A DNA stretch of 64,000 nt from Paenilisteria portnoyi (GCF_014322795.1 NZ_JAASTT010000002.1:1-64000), one strand, 5' to 3'. Shown: positions 9,467 to 18,193, numbered from the stretch's first letter. Translations and numbers: made by a program. The notes: a model not told the origin generated them from the sequence alone.

Positions 9467-10672
9467 TTATTTTTCCTCCAACAAACGCGCAGCCTGTTCG
9501 ATAATTTCGCGCGCTACCTCTTGCTTAGACAACATCGGAAAAACCTTCTCCGCATCTTCCTGTCCATAAAAAGTCACCTGATTCGTATCCACGCCAAAAC
9601 CAGCACCAATTTGCGCCACATTATTCGCTACAATCAAATCCGCATTTTTCGCATGCAGTTTTTTCAGCGCGTTCTCCTTCACATTTTGCGTCTCCGCGGC
9701 AAAGCCAATCACGACCTGACTCGCCAACTTATTCTGACCAATTTCTGCCAATATATCCTTCGTGCGCACCATCTCGATCGCGTAATCGCCCGGCTGCTTC
9801 TTAATTTTGTGCTCGTGAATCACTTTTGGCGTGTAATCCGCAACCGCCGCGCTCATCACAAAAACGTCCGCCGAATCCTGATGCTTCATCACTTCCGTGT
9901 ACATCTCCTGCGCCGTCTCAATATAAACCGCCTGAACACCATGCGGCACCGCGAGTTTTGTCGCCGACGTCACCAGCACCACTTCCGCGCCATATCTCGC
10001 CGCCGTCTCCGCGACCGCAAAGCCCATCTTGCCCGTCGAATGATTCGTAAAATAACGCACCGGGTCCAATTTCTCCATCGTCGCCCCAGCCGTCACCACG
10101 ACCTTCCGTCCAGCAAGCGCCGTATTCTTCTCCGCAAAAAAGTTCGTCAAATGCCCAACAATCCGCTCTGGCTCCTCCAAACGGCCGCGCCCAACATACC
10201 CGCATGCCAAATAACCCTCGCTCGGCTCAATAAAACGAACACCGTCCGCGTAAAGCTGATTAATATTTCGCACCACAGCCGGATGCGCAATCATGTGTAC
10301 ATTCATCGCTGGCGCTACCCAAACCGGTGCCTCTGTCGCAAGCAGCGTCGTCGTCACCATATCATCCGCAATCCCGTTCGCCATCTTCCCAATCACGTTC
10401 GCCGTCGCCGGCGCCACAATCACAAGATCCGCCCAGTCCGCGAGATTAATATGCGCCACCACACCAGAATCCTTCTCGTCAAACGTATCCGTATACACAT
10501 CATTCCGCGATAACACCTGAAACGAAAGCGTTGGCACAAACTCCTGCGCACTTTTCGTCATCATCACCTTCACATTCGCGCCCGCCTGCGTCAATTTACT
10601 CGTAAGCGCCACAGCTTTATAAACAGCGATTCCACCAGAAACCGCGAGTAAGATATTTTTTCCATCCAACAT
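9467..10672 (-). CDS. coaBC: Phosphopantothenoylcysteine decarboxylase/synthetase
   Basis: Bifunctional coenzyme A biosynthesis enzyme. The N-terminal CoaC flavoprotein decarboxylase half shows AVSGGIAVYK, the catalytic His region GVVAHINLADW, APAMNVHM and the CGYVGRGRLEEP flap. The C-terminal CoaB ligase half has VVTAGATMEKLDPVR and NHSTGKMG. It is 401 aa, as expected. An AGAGGTGA ribosome binding site precedes the ATG. In Listeria and related genomes coaBC directly follows rpoZ; here a 5-kb island intervenes, and a TATAAT just upstream (10701-10706) may drive the coaBC-to-rpe run. Confidence 0.96.
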   Translation of the reverse strand: MLDGKNILLAVSGGIAVYKAVALTSKLTQAGANVKVMMTKSAQEFVPTLSFQVLSRNDVYTDTFDEKDSGVVAHINLADWADLVIVAPATANVIGKMANGIADDMVTTTLLATEAPVWVAPAMNVHMIAHPAVVRNINQLYADGVRFIEPSEGYLACGYVGRGRLEEPERIVGHLTNFFAEKNTALAGRKVVVTAGATMEKLDPVRYFTNHSTGKMGFAVAETAARYGAEVVLVTSATKLAVPHGVQAVYIETAQEMYTEVMKHQDSADVFVMSAAVADYTPKVIHEHKIKKQPGDYAIEMVRTKDILAEIGQNKLASQVVIGFAAETQNVKENALKKLHAKNADLIVANNVAQIGAGFGVDTNQVTFYGQEDAEKVFPMLSKQEVAREIIEQAARLLEEK

Positions 10673-10700
10673 CTAGGTCACCTCTTTCACCTTCCAGTCA

Positions 10701-10706
10701 ATTATA
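10701..10706 (-). promoter_or_regulatory. Putative -10 element for coaBC
   Basis: A TATAAT on the minus strand lies about 30 bp before the coaBC ATG. No good -35 is visible at 17 bp, so the call rests on the -10 and its position. It would be needed because a terminator and an island now separate coaBC from rpoZ. Confidence 0.4.
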
Positions 10707-10812
10707 CCGTTTTAACGCGGGAAAAAACAGTGCTTGAGGTTAGAAAGGTGAAGAAAAAGCTAGGAATCAAGTTTATCATAATAATATGCGCCCTAGCCTC
10801 TTAAAGAAAGTA

Positions 10813-10833
10813 AATAACAGATTATATGTTATT
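10813..10833. promoter_or_regulatory. Inverted repeats upstream of HEPN gene
   Basis: AATAACA and TGTTATT form a 7-bp inverted repeat around a 7-bp centre at 10813-10833. A 12-bp perfect palindrome TCTAAGCTTAGA follows at 10840-10851. Both lie within 70 bp of the start of the gene at 10881, where operators are expected. No regulator is assigned. Confidence 0.35.
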
Positions 10834-10880
10834 ATTGAATCTAAGCTTAGAATTTTTGTAAAGAGAAAGGAAAATATAAC

Positions 10881-12260
10881 ATGTCTAAGATAGTTTATTC
10901 ATCTTATCAAATCAGCTATGCGGGGGATCTAGATGTATATTTCGAATATAAAAACTCCGTAGTTTTTACTTCTCCAAAAACTTCAGATAGGGGGGAGAAC
11001 AACATAACCATAATAAATAAATCTTGTTTAAATGACCATAGTGGAATACACGAGCAAACAAGGTACTCACGCAGCGATATTTTATCTATACAAGGTATTC
11101 TCTCTTTTTTCTCAGGCATAGCTATTACTGTATATGAGAATATTAGTAGTGCCACCTCAATTAATCCCATTAAATATAAAAAGAAAAATACTCACCTAAT
11201 AATTGATGGTTTGCATCATACGAGTGATTTAAAAAAAATCTTGATCAAAGTTGAAGAAGAACCACAACTCATGATTTCTTTATTAGATAGATGGCGCAAA
11301 TCTGTGTACTTATTAGAAGAAAGTACTGATGCTAACTTATATTTTGATGAAGCTACATTAGGTTTTTTTCATATTTTTGAGATATTTGGCGAAAAAAATA
11401 GTCCTGAGCTTAAATCTAAGTTAGACAAAGATATCCAGTTATTTCTCTCTACCTACTATGAAAATTACTACCTCACCAATGATCAAAAAAAGGACAAAAT
11501 AACTGAAAATCTGAAAACCTTCAAAAATCTACTTATTGGCAATCATTTAACTCTATCAGTTAAAATTAAAGATTTTCTCAAAAAAAATGATATGCTTGAT
11601 GATAATGTAGCTTTCTTTATTGACAGTATGATAAAAATCAGAAATGCTATTGCTCACGGTAGAATTACCTACCAAGAAAAATTTATATGGCCACTATCTC
11701 CATTTTTCAATCTGTCAAAAGACTCCTACCAAAATATTAATTTTTTGTACATACTATCTGCAAAAATGATCTCTGCTTATGCAGGTATTAACAGATGGGA
11801 TAACGAATGGCATACGGAAAAACAAAACTTGCTTCCTCCACTCAATACACTAGTTTCATTTTTAGTTAATCCCCATTCCTTTAAGCATTCGATAAGCAAG
11901 GAAGCACTCTTCCAAGGTAATGAATATAACATAACTTGGGTGACTATTTTTAACCATTATGTAAAAAACGCCAAAAAAATCCCAATCAAAACACTTGAAA
12001 TGGGGCTTAAGGAATACTTTATATCAACAAATTTAAATGAAGATAATGCTAGCGACATATTCAATATATCTATAATTTTTTCTGACTCTGAAGATATTGA
12101 AATAAAAGGAAAAGCTATAGAGAATATTAAATCGACGATAAACAAAGGATGGCATAGGTGGGGAAATTTTAAAGACGCATATTCCTATTTAGAATTTTAT
12201 AATTTACCCCCAGTATGGTATAAACAATTTTTAGACAACCTGAGTTATAAATCCTATTAA
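10881..12260 (+). CDS. HEPN-motif protein, possible ApeA-like defence factor
   Basis: A 459-aa protein I cannot assign firmly. The notable feature is MIKIRNAIAHG at about residue 260, an Rx4H motif set in a helical region, which is the hallmark of HEPN ribonuclease domains. The layout (long N-terminal beta-rich part, helical part with RNAIAHG, helical tail) recalls ApeA-type abortive-infection proteins, but that is inference. No signal peptide or membrane helix is evident. Start: GAAAGGAAAATATAAC precedes the ATG. The gene is strongly AT-rich, lies opposite to the surrounding operon, and sits at the coaBC end of an insertion, all consistent with horizontal acquisition. Confidence 0.6.
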   Translation: MSKIVYSSYQISYAGDLDVYFEYKNSVVFTSPKTSDRGENNITIINKSCLNDHSGIHEQTRYSRSDILSIQGILSFFSGIAITVYENISSATSINPIKYKKKNTHLIIDGLHHTSDLKKILIKVEEEPQLMISLLDRWRKSVYLLEESTDANLYFDEATLGFFHIFEIFGEKNSPELKSKLDKDIQLFLSTYYENYYLTNDQKKDKITENLKTFKNLLIGNHLTLSVKIKDFLKKNDMLDDNVAFFIDSMIKIRNAIAHGRITYQEKFIWPLSPFFNLSKDSYQNINFLYILSAKMISAYAGINRWDNEWHTEKQNLLPPLNTLVSFLVNPHSFKHSISKEALFQGNEYNITWVTIFNHYVKNAKKIPIKTLEMGLKEYFISTNLNEDNASDIFNISIIFSDSEDIEIKGKAIENIKSTINKGWHRWGNFKDAYSYLEFYNLPPVWYKQFLDNLSYKSY

Positions 12261-12435
12261 CATCGTTTATATACTTCCTTACCCTTAAACAAAGCGAAAG
12301 TATTCCCACAGAGGTGCTGTTTTAGAAATCAATTATTACTCTATTAGTTTTATCTCTCTTCTGTATATAGAAAAGCAGGATGCCACAAACCTTTCCTTTG
12401 AAGAAAACGTGACTCCTGCTTCTCTATTCAAACTA
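12261..12435. terminator. Intergenic region with terminator for nitroreductase gene
   Basis: On the minus strand AGAAGCAGGA and TCCTGCTTTTCT (about 12370-12421) form a hairpin with an intervening loop just after the nitroreductase stop. The remainder, between two convergent genes, shows no ORF. Confidence 0.5.
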
Positions 12436-13065
12436 TTATTTCCAAAAAACCGTGTCGTCCGTACTCAACCGATACGAACCATACCCCGAATCTGTCGCTT
12501 TCCCAATCGACACAATCATAACTGGCACATAACGCTCCGCATCCATACCAAACGCCTCGGTAACCTCACGTCGCTCAAATCCACCAATCGGATTCGTATC
12601 ATAACCATAAGCCCGCGCGACCAACATCAACTGCATCGCAACCAGACTACCATCAATCAACGCCACCCGTTCCAATTCCTCACGTGACGAATTCGCATAA
12701 TAAGGCGTCAAAGCAGCCATTTGCTTCTCTTTCACATCCGCCGGCATCAATCCTTGCTCCACCGCACTGCTAAAAATTTTCTCCCCGTTATCAAAACTAT
12801 TCACGTCACCAAAAATCACAATCATGGCAGACGATGAATCATTTTGTTGCGTATTAAAACGCACAAGCGGACGCAATTTCTCTTTCCCTTCTGGACTTTC
12901 CACCACAACAAAACGCCACGGCTGCATGTTCACCGATGATGGCGCACGCATCGCATCCGTCAAGATTTGCTCCATCTCTGCTCTACTAATTTTCACCGTA
13001 TCGTCGTATCCACGAATCGAACGGCGGTTTTTGATTATATCTTCAAAATCATTATTTTTATACAT
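12436..13065 (-). CDS. Nitroreductase-family flavoprotein
   Basis: FMN-dependent NAD(P)H oxidoreductase of the nitroreductase fold, 209 aa. The N-terminal NRRSIRGYDD (flavin-phosphate contact), DAMRAPSSVNMQPWRF and the C-terminal GGFERREVTEAFG region are typical. Substrates may be quinones or nitroaromatics; the sequence does not tell which. It lies 4 bp downstream of a small monooxygenase gene, with a GAAGGGAAG ribosome binding site, and shares a divergent control region with an ArsR-type regulator. This suggests a detoxification module induced by an electrophile. Confidence 0.9.
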   Translation of the reverse strand: MYKNNDFEDIIKNRRSIRGYDDTVKISRAEMEQILTDAMRAPSSVNMQPWRFVVVESPEGKEKLRPLVRFNTQQNDSSSAMIVIFGDVNSFDNGEKIFSSAVEQGLMPADVKEKQMAALTPYYANSSREELERVALIDGSLVAMQLMLVARAYGYDTNPIGGFERREVTEAFGMDAERYVPVMIVSIGKATDSGYGSYRLSTDDTVFWK

Positions 13066-13069
13066 AGTA

Positions 13070-13363
13070 TTACTTCCCTTCTACTTTACTAAGTACTTGT
13101 ATCGCTGGCGGTGCGCTCAATAAACTGCCAACGCCTGCCTGAAACGCTTGAAAATGTTCGCTTTTATTATGTGCTTCAATGGCAGCTACATCTTCCCACT
13201 GCTCTATCATGTAAAACTCAGTCGACTTTTCAACAGAACGCGTCAATGTGTAACCAGCGTTCCCTGCCTCGGCTCTTGATGCTGCAATCAACGGCTCTAC
13301 TTCTTTTAGAAATGCCGCAATCTTATCTTCTTGGACTTCTAACTTCGCTTGAATAACTAGCAT
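13070..13363 (-). CDS. ABM-domain monooxygenase (YdhR/YgiN-like)
   Basis: A 97-aa dimeric alpha-beta-barrel protein of the antibiotic biosynthesis monooxygenase superfamily. It has the typical MLVIQAKLEVQ start, FYMIEQWEDVAAIEAHNKSEHFQAF core and beta-strand ends. YgiN-type members oxidise quinols, which fits the downstream nitroreductase. It is the first gene of a two-gene operon, and an extended -10 (TGGTATAGT, minus strand, near 13425) lies upstream. Confidence 0.85.
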   Translation of the reverse strand: MLVIQAKLEVQEDKIAAFLKEVEPLIAASRAEAGNAGYTLTRSVEKSTEFYMIEQWEDVAAIEAHNKSEHFQAFQAGVGSLLSAPPAIQVLSKVEGK

Positions 13364-13392
13364 TTATTTGCCCTTCTTTCTGTGGTCGTATC

Positions 13393-13410
13393 GTTCGATT
13401 TTTTTCGAAC
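13393..13410. promoter_or_regulatory. Candidate ArsR-type operator
   Basis: GTTCGA, six T, TCGAAC: an 18-bp perfect inverted repeat between the divergent monooxygenase and arsR-like genes, about 20-30 bp from both. Its position fits repression of the monooxygenase promoter by the ArsR-type protein. Inference; no footprint is known. Confidence 0.5.
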
Positions 13411-13458
13411 AAACACACTATACCATATCAAATTTTACTAGGCAACTAATATGTAATG

Positions 13459-13467
13459 TGCTATGAT
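13459..13467 (+). promoter_or_regulatory. Extended -10 promoter, leaderless start
   Basis: TGCTATGAT is an extended -10 element ending 6 bp before the ATG at 13474. Transcription would start at or beside that ATG, and no ribosome binding site is present, so a leaderless mRNA is predicted. This also excludes the ATG at 13456, which lies upstream of the predicted transcription start. Confidence 0.5.
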
Positions 13468-13473
13468 ATTTTT

Positions 13474-13758
13474 ATGAAAAACAATAATCAAGATTCAGAA
13501 CAGTTGCTACTTTTATTCCAAGCCTTGAGTGATCCGATTCGCCTCGACGTCTTTCGTTGCTTACTGCAAAAAGGAGAACAGCGCGTCACAAACGGCACCT
13601 ACGATATTTCCAAGTCCACCATGTCCCACCATATTAAATTGCTAAAGGAGGCCGGGTTAGTCGATGTTCGCAAGGAAGGCACCGCGCACATTTATTCACC
13701 AAACAAAGAAGTGACCGCTAAATATCCCGGTTTCTTCGACATCTTCCAAAATAAATAA
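13474..13758 (+). CDS. ArsR-family winged-helix repressor
   Basis: A small DNA-binding regulator, 94 aa from the ATG at 13474. The winged helix spans most of the protein: LFQALSDPIRLDVFRCLL, then the recognition region YDISKSTMSHHIKLLKEAGLV and the wing DVRKEGTAHIYSP. The CXC metal site of ArsR itself is absent, so it probably senses a redox or organic signal. It diverges from the monooxygenase-nitroreductase pair across a palindrome. An in-frame ATG at 13456 is rejected because it precedes the likely transcription start. Confidence 0.88.
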   Translation: MKNNNQDSEQLLLLFQALSDPIRLDVFRCLLQKGEQRVTNGTYDISKSTMSHHIKLLKEAGLVDVRKEGTAHIYSPNKEVTAKYPGFFDIFQNK

Positions 13759-13797
13759 GCGATATAACTCCAAATCCCGGAATTATATCGCTTATTT
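13753..13797 (+). terminator. Intrinsic terminator of arsR-like gene
   Basis: AAATAAGCGATATAA-type arms pair across a short loop (13753-13771 with 13779-13797) and include the stop codon of the regulator. A U-rich tract follows. Confidence 0.75.
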
Positions 13798-14082
13798 ATT
13801 TGAAACCACCAAACCTCTGTGGGACGACAAATGCTTAGTTCCTAGGAAAAAACGAGCACTGGAACAGAGCTTTTAACGACGGAAATGAGCGTTTTCTGTC
13901 AGGTGTGTCTGTACTCGTCCATGGATTTTGAAGGATTTAAATCTTTTAAATAACTTTATGAGGAAACGCAAAAATAGAGGAGTAGGAATCCAGATTGCAA
14001 TTCTTACTCCTCTATTTCACAATTTTGACAACAATTAAAATAGCCTAGATATCTTTTTAAATACTGGTGAGGGTTCTGGAAT
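13798..14082. terminator. Intergenic gap with terminator of the HEPN/ParA operon
   Basis: No gene was seen. At 13972-14017 arms AAATAGAGGAGTA and TACTCCTCTATTT form a strong hairpin with T-runs on both strands, placed to end the minus-strand ParA-HEPN transcript. The rest has no recognisable feature. Confidence 0.7.
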
Positions 14083-14706
14083 TTATACTATAGACACATC
14101 TCCACTCACCAAATTATGAATAGAATCAACAATTTTTTCTATAAATATAATCGATTCCTCTACATCTTCAACCTTGATATTTTGCCTAGTTGTATCAATA
14201 TAATCTGCTTCATGAACAATTTGATTCCTTCTTTGAGTACACAGCTTCAAGGTTTTCATAACTTCATCTTTTTCCATATTCAAGTATCCAGCAATTTCCT
14301 GCCATTTATGCTTCTCTTCCCATACATAAGAAAGTGCCTCTGAAATTTTTTCTGGTGTTTGAAACGATAAAAAGCCATGCCTTTTATTAATTTCTTTTTC
14401 CAATATATCCAAAGCGATACTTTTATTTTCTGGGCTATTTATGTCTTCAGCTACTTCAAGAGTTAGCGAAAATGAACGGTATCTTTTTGTACGTTCTCTT
14501 TTGCCCGAATAAATTTGTATTATTCCAATTTTAACTAATTCGTGTATATATAAATCTAATCCTGCAACCGCCTGAGCTAGCTGCCAACGAAGTATATCAT
14601 TGTAGTCAAAAGGTGGTTTAACGGTAGTCTCTAAAAAGCTGTATAATGAGCCCAGCTGCTTCGTTTCATTAATTATATTATCAAAAATAAGCTTGGCCGA
14701 TTTCAT
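14083..14706 (-). CDS. HEPN-domain protein partnered with ParA-like ATPase
   Basis: A 207-aa helical protein. Near residue 165 it has QRRNQIVHEADYI, an Rx4H motif in the context typical of RiboL-PSP-type HEPN domains, which are often endoribonucleases. The N-terminal half is helical with no motif I can name. The start codon overlaps the stop of the ParA-like gene (ATGA), so the two are translationally coupled and probably act together. AT-rich relative to the core genes. Function unknown; a role as RNase effector in phage defence or a toxin-antitoxin-like pair is inference. Confidence 0.65.
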   Translation of the reverse strand: MKSAKLIFDNIINETKQLGSLYSFLETTVKPPFDYNDILRWQLAQAVAGLDLYIHELVKIGIIQIYSGKRERTKRYRSFSLTLEVAEDINSPENKSIALDILEKEINKRHGFLSFQTPEKISEALSYVWEEKHKWQEIAGYLNMEKDEVMKTLKLCTQRRNQIVHEADYIDTTRQNIKVEDVEESIIFIEKIVDSIHNLVSGDVSIV

Positions 14707-15728
14707 TTGACTAGTTCCACGATAACTGCTGCAATATTTTCAAAATGCGTATTAAAACGATCTCTAGCTGTTTTCATCTGCCCTAAAACTTTCCCTTTTT
14801 GTTCCATTTGATTGTCGCTTAACGCATACACTGGAACCTTATACTTATGCGATTTAGGAAGTAATGCCCCAAAATCAGAAATTTCAGCAAGACAATACCC
14901 CTCTACCAAACCTTTTTCTATCAACATAGTTATGTCGTATACCATCTCTACTTGCTCAAGTTTTGATAAAAAATCTCCTTCAATAAACGTTTTTATTTCT
15001 TTTATTTTTGGAACATATGCATTAGCAGCTTTCTTATTCCTCAGATTAAATCTTTGTATAATTTCTCCAATGAATCGCATATCTTTATTTGGCAAAGGAT
15101 ATGTTGCCTCTTCAAAAAAAGATCTAGAATCTTCGGCCCATTTTTTCCACCTTGGCAATATTTTCAACATCGTCTGCAGCGCCATAATGGAGAAGGGGTC
15201 TGGGTTTGTTGGTACAATAAATCCATCTGATGAGACAAATAGCGTTTGATTGATGGCACTTAATCCAGGGTTCATATCAACAAATACGTAATCAATATCA
15301 TATTTTTCTGAGCATAGTTTGATTAATTCATAAAAACTTCCTGGCAAGTTTTGTAATGTAGAGATAGAATTATTGCTATTTAACGCCAAACTTAATGATG
15401 GATCATATTCAGATAAATCCATATGTCCAGGAATTAAATAGATATTTTCATTTTCAATAGGTGTATAACATTCGATAGGCTTAATAGGAACTGGTTTCCC
15501 TTCAAAAGCAGAGCGAACTGCATCTTTAATATTATTACCATTACCATCAGTATAATATTCTTCAAAATCATCTCCTAGTATTAAACCCGTTAAATTACAC
15601 TGCGGATCTGCATCTACAAAAAGAACTTTCTTACCGATTTCTGCTAACTTCCACCCAATATTATATGTAGATGTTGTTTTACTAACTCCTCCTTTATGAT
15701 TAAATATTGATATTACTTTTGCCTTCAT
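14703..15728 (-). CDS. ParA/MinD-like ATPase
   Basis: 341-aa P-loop ATPase of the ParA family. The deviant Walker A KGGVSKTT follows ISIFNH near the N-terminus; VLFVDADPQCNLT (switch I) and YVFVDMNPGLSAIN (Walker B/switch II) follow in order. The start at 15728 (MKAKVISIF) is chosen over an upstream in-frame ATG because GGGGAG lies 8 bases before it and the promoter lies between the two. There is no ParB gene or obvious parS array nearby and the partner is a HEPN protein, so chromosome partition is unlikely. AT-rich and inserted between rpoZ and coaBC. Confidence 0.85.
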   Translation of the reverse strand: MKAKVISIFNHKGGVSKTTSTYNIGWKLAEIGKKVLFVDADPQCNLTGLILGDDFEEYYTDGNGNNIKDAVRSAFEGKPVPIKPIECYTPIENENIYLIPGHMDLSEYDPSLSLALNSNNSISTLQNLPGSFYELIKLCSEKYDIDYVFVDMNPGLSAINQTLFVSSDGFIVPTNPDPFSIMALQTMLKILPRWKKWAEDSRSFFEEATYPLPNKDMRFIGEIIQRFNLRNKKAANAYVPKIKEIKTFIEGDFLSKLEQVEMVYDITMLIEKGLVEGYCLAEISDFGALLPKSHKYKVPVYALSDNQMEQKGKVLGQMKTARDRFNTHFENIAAVIVELVK

Positions 15729-15769
15729 ATCCTCATCTCCCCGTCTGAATCCTAATGTACAACACCACC

Positions 15770-15798
15770 ATTCTATCACAAAATATCCCATATGTAAA
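15770..15798 (-). promoter_or_regulatory. Promoter of parA-like/HEPN operon
   Basis: TTTACA and TAGAAT, 17 bp apart on the minus strand, just after the rpoZ terminator. This gives the pair its own sigma-A-type transcription. Confidence 0.65.
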
Positions 15799-15807
15799 TT
15801 TTTAACA

Positions 15808-15837
15808 TGAAAAAAGCTATCACAAAATGATAGCTTC
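15808..15837 (-). terminator. Terminator after rpoZ
   Basis: AAGCTATCA and TGATAGCTT around a 5-nt loop, followed on the minus strand by a T-run. It lies 11 bp past the rpoZ stop and would end the yicC-gmk-rpoZ transcript before the island. Confidence 0.8.
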
Positions 15838-15847
15838 AAACAAAATT

Positions 15848-16048
15848 CTATTTCTCCTGTCCCATAACTAAGTTCCCTGCATAAATTTCTTCTAACGCTT
15901 TTCCTACCGCTTTATGCGATTTGAAATCATCCATTGTACCTGGATCGTGGTCTTTTTGCATTTGACGGGCACGACGCGCAGCTACGGTTACTAGCGAGTA
16001 TTTTGAGTCAATAACTAACAACAAATTATCAATTGATGGATATAACAT
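15848..16048 (-). CDS. rpoZ: RNA polymerase omega subunit
   Basis: 66-aa omega subunit that assists RNA polymerase assembly. [30 protein letters not shown] is the usual N-terminus and the ALEEIYAG segment the usual C-terminal helix. The ATG abuts the gmk stop with no gap. In Listeria coaBC follows; here a terminator and a foreign island follow instead. Confidence 0.95.
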   Translation of the reverse strand: MLYPSIDNLLLVIDSKYSLVTVAARRARQMQKDHDPGTMDDFKSHKAVGKALEEIYAGNLVMGQEK

Positions 16049-16708
<660 letters not shown>

Positions 16709-17584
16709 TTATTCGACATTTTGTATCTGTTCGCGCATTTTTTCAAGTGTTGTCTTTAATTCTACCACATGATTCGTAATTTCTAAATGGCTAGCTTTCG
16801 ATCCAATCGTATTTATTTCGCGATTCATCTCTTGAGTGAGAAAATCGAGCTTTCGGCCAATCGGTTCTTCCAGTAAAAGTATGTGCGAAAATTGCTTCAC
16901 ATGGCTACCCATGCGTTCTAGTTCTTCATTGATGTCTGATTTCTCAAGCAAAATAGCAATTTCAGAGAGTACAAGTGCTTTATCGAAATCCTCGCCAACA
17001 TAGCCAAGCAAACGGTTTTCGAGACGTTCGCGGTAGGTTACTTCCATTTCAGGGATGAAAGTTTGAATCTCGCCCAGTAATTTCTCCGTCGTCTCCAAAT
17101 GATGTTTGAAATGAAGCGCCAACTCGTTGCCTTCTGTCGCCCGCATGTCGTCTAGTCGTTTTGCAGCGGATGCCGTTGCGCCTACTAGCAATTCTTCCAG
17201 CTCCGAATCCGGTTCATTGCTCTCTACAATTTCTAAAAAGCGCGGATCTAGCAGCAATTCTTGAATATTTAGCGCATCTTCCATCTGATAGCGCTGCGTT
17301 GCCTGGCGCATAAAGCGAATATATTCATCCGCCAAATCCCAATTGATGACCAATTTTTCTTTTGTTGCCTTGTTTCCTTCAATTGTAATCGCGCATTCCA
17401 CCCGGCCACGTTTCACCAGTTCCGCGATGCTCTTTTTTAACTTCGCTTCCAGATAGGCGAACACCCGTGGCATCCGGAACACAGTTTCCAAATAGCGGTG
17501 ATTCACAGCTTTTAATTCTACGGTTACTTTGAAATTCTCTGATTGCTTCCCTGCTCGCCCGAACCCAGTCATACTTTTTACCAT
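16709..17584 (-). CDS. yicC: YicC-family endoribonuclease-like protein
   Basis: YicC/YloC family protein of 291 aa from the start MVKSMTGFGRA at 17584. A GAGAGG site lies 9 bases upstream, whereas the longer reading frame runs back through the promoter. Two domains are visible: the N-terminal YicC part (KSMTGFGRA, AVNHRYLE) and the C-terminal DUF1732 part ending HVVELKTTLEKMREQIQNVE. E. coli YicC is reported to act in RNA turnover; no catalytic residue can be assigned here. First gene of yicC-gmk-rpoZ. Confidence 0.93.
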   Translation of the reverse strand: MVKSMTGFGRAGKQSENFKVTVELKAVNHRYLETVFRMPRVFAYLEAKLKKSIAELVKRGRVECAITIEGNKATKEKLVINWDLADEYIRFMRQATQRYQMEDALNIQELLLDPRFLEIVESNEPDSELEELLVGATASAAKRLDDMRATEGNELALHFKHHLETTEKLLGEIQTFIPEMEVTYRERLENRLLGYVGEDFDKALVLSEIAILLEKSDINEELERMGSHVKQFSHILLLEEPIGRKLDFLTQEMNREINTIGSKASHLEITNHVVELKTTLEKMREQIQNVE

Positions 17585-17620
17585 CCTGATCAGCCTCTCG
17601 CATTCTAATTTCACCTCTTC

Positions 17621-17626
17621 ATTATA
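17621..17626 (-). promoter_or_regulatory. Extended -10 promoter for yicC-gmk-rpoZ
   Basis: TGTTATAAT on the minus strand, about 37 bp before the yicC start. The -35 is poor, as often with an extended -10. Confidence 0.5.
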
Positions 17627-17725
17627 ACAAATATAAGGAAATAAAACACCTAAAAACAAGATTATCAGGCAAGTTTCACCGTTCTTATGGTACAATAAAA
17701 GAAAAAATGAAGAGAGGTTCGCAAC

Positions 17726-18163
17726 ATGAAGAAGAATGTCTTGATTTTCAGTCTCGTGCTGGTCGCGATTATCGCACTAGCTTTTGTATTACGTTTCGCA
17801 GTTTCCGCACCAAAAGAGGATTTTGTCGTCAGCGGAGATAATTATAGCGGCAGCACATCGTCTGAAATAACGGTTAGCAACGGTGGCAAGGTTGTTGCAA
17901 CGATTCCAGCGCTGAAAAATGAAACGACGAAGGAAATAAATGTAGAGCCTTTTGACGTGAAATCTGGTGGGTTTGTCATTAGTTACATCGATAAGAGTGG
18001 CAAAAAGCATGATGATATTCAATTTGATGTGACATCTGGGAAATCCACGATGAATAGTACGCTTTACATCAGTGTCACCGAGGTAAAAGAGGATGGCACG
18101 ATGAATATTGACTACAGTTATTCTTCGGTAAATGGGGAAGAAATTTCGAGTCAAACGAACTAA
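17726..18163 (+). CDS. Membrane-anchored extracellular protein, unknown
   Basis: 145-aa protein with a Lys-start and hydrophobic helix (about residues 4-27) and no lipobox cysteine, so probably N-terminally anchored with an outside domain. The outer part has alternating hydrophobic residues typical of an immunoglobulin-like beta sandwich and is rich in Thr, Ser and Lys. I do not recognise a family. Ribosome binding site GAGAGG. It diverges from yicC and is followed 30 bp later by fbpA, possibly as one unit. Confidence 0.8.
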   Translation: MKKNVLIFSLVLVAIIALAFVLRFAVSAPKEDFVVSGDNYSGSTSSEITVSNGGKVVATIPALKNETTKEINVEPFDVKSGGFVISYIDKSGKKHDDIQFDVTSGKSTMNSTLYISVTEVKEDGTMNIDYSYSSVNGEEISSQTN

Positions 18164-18193
18164 ATAATTTTTTTAAGGGAATGAAACAAACGA

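Noticed and set aside
9521-10513. 330-codon plus-strand ORF
   Set aside because: Antisense to coaBC with the same Arg/His-rich composition; no ribosome binding site.
13474-13758. Arsenic or cadmium sensor
   Set aside because: ArsR fold, but the cysteine metal site is absent and the neighbours are redox enzymes rather than efflux genes.
14703-15728. Chromosome or plasmid partition locus
   Set aside because: ParA-like ATPase but no ParB, no parS-like repeats and no replication genes; the partner is a HEPN protein.
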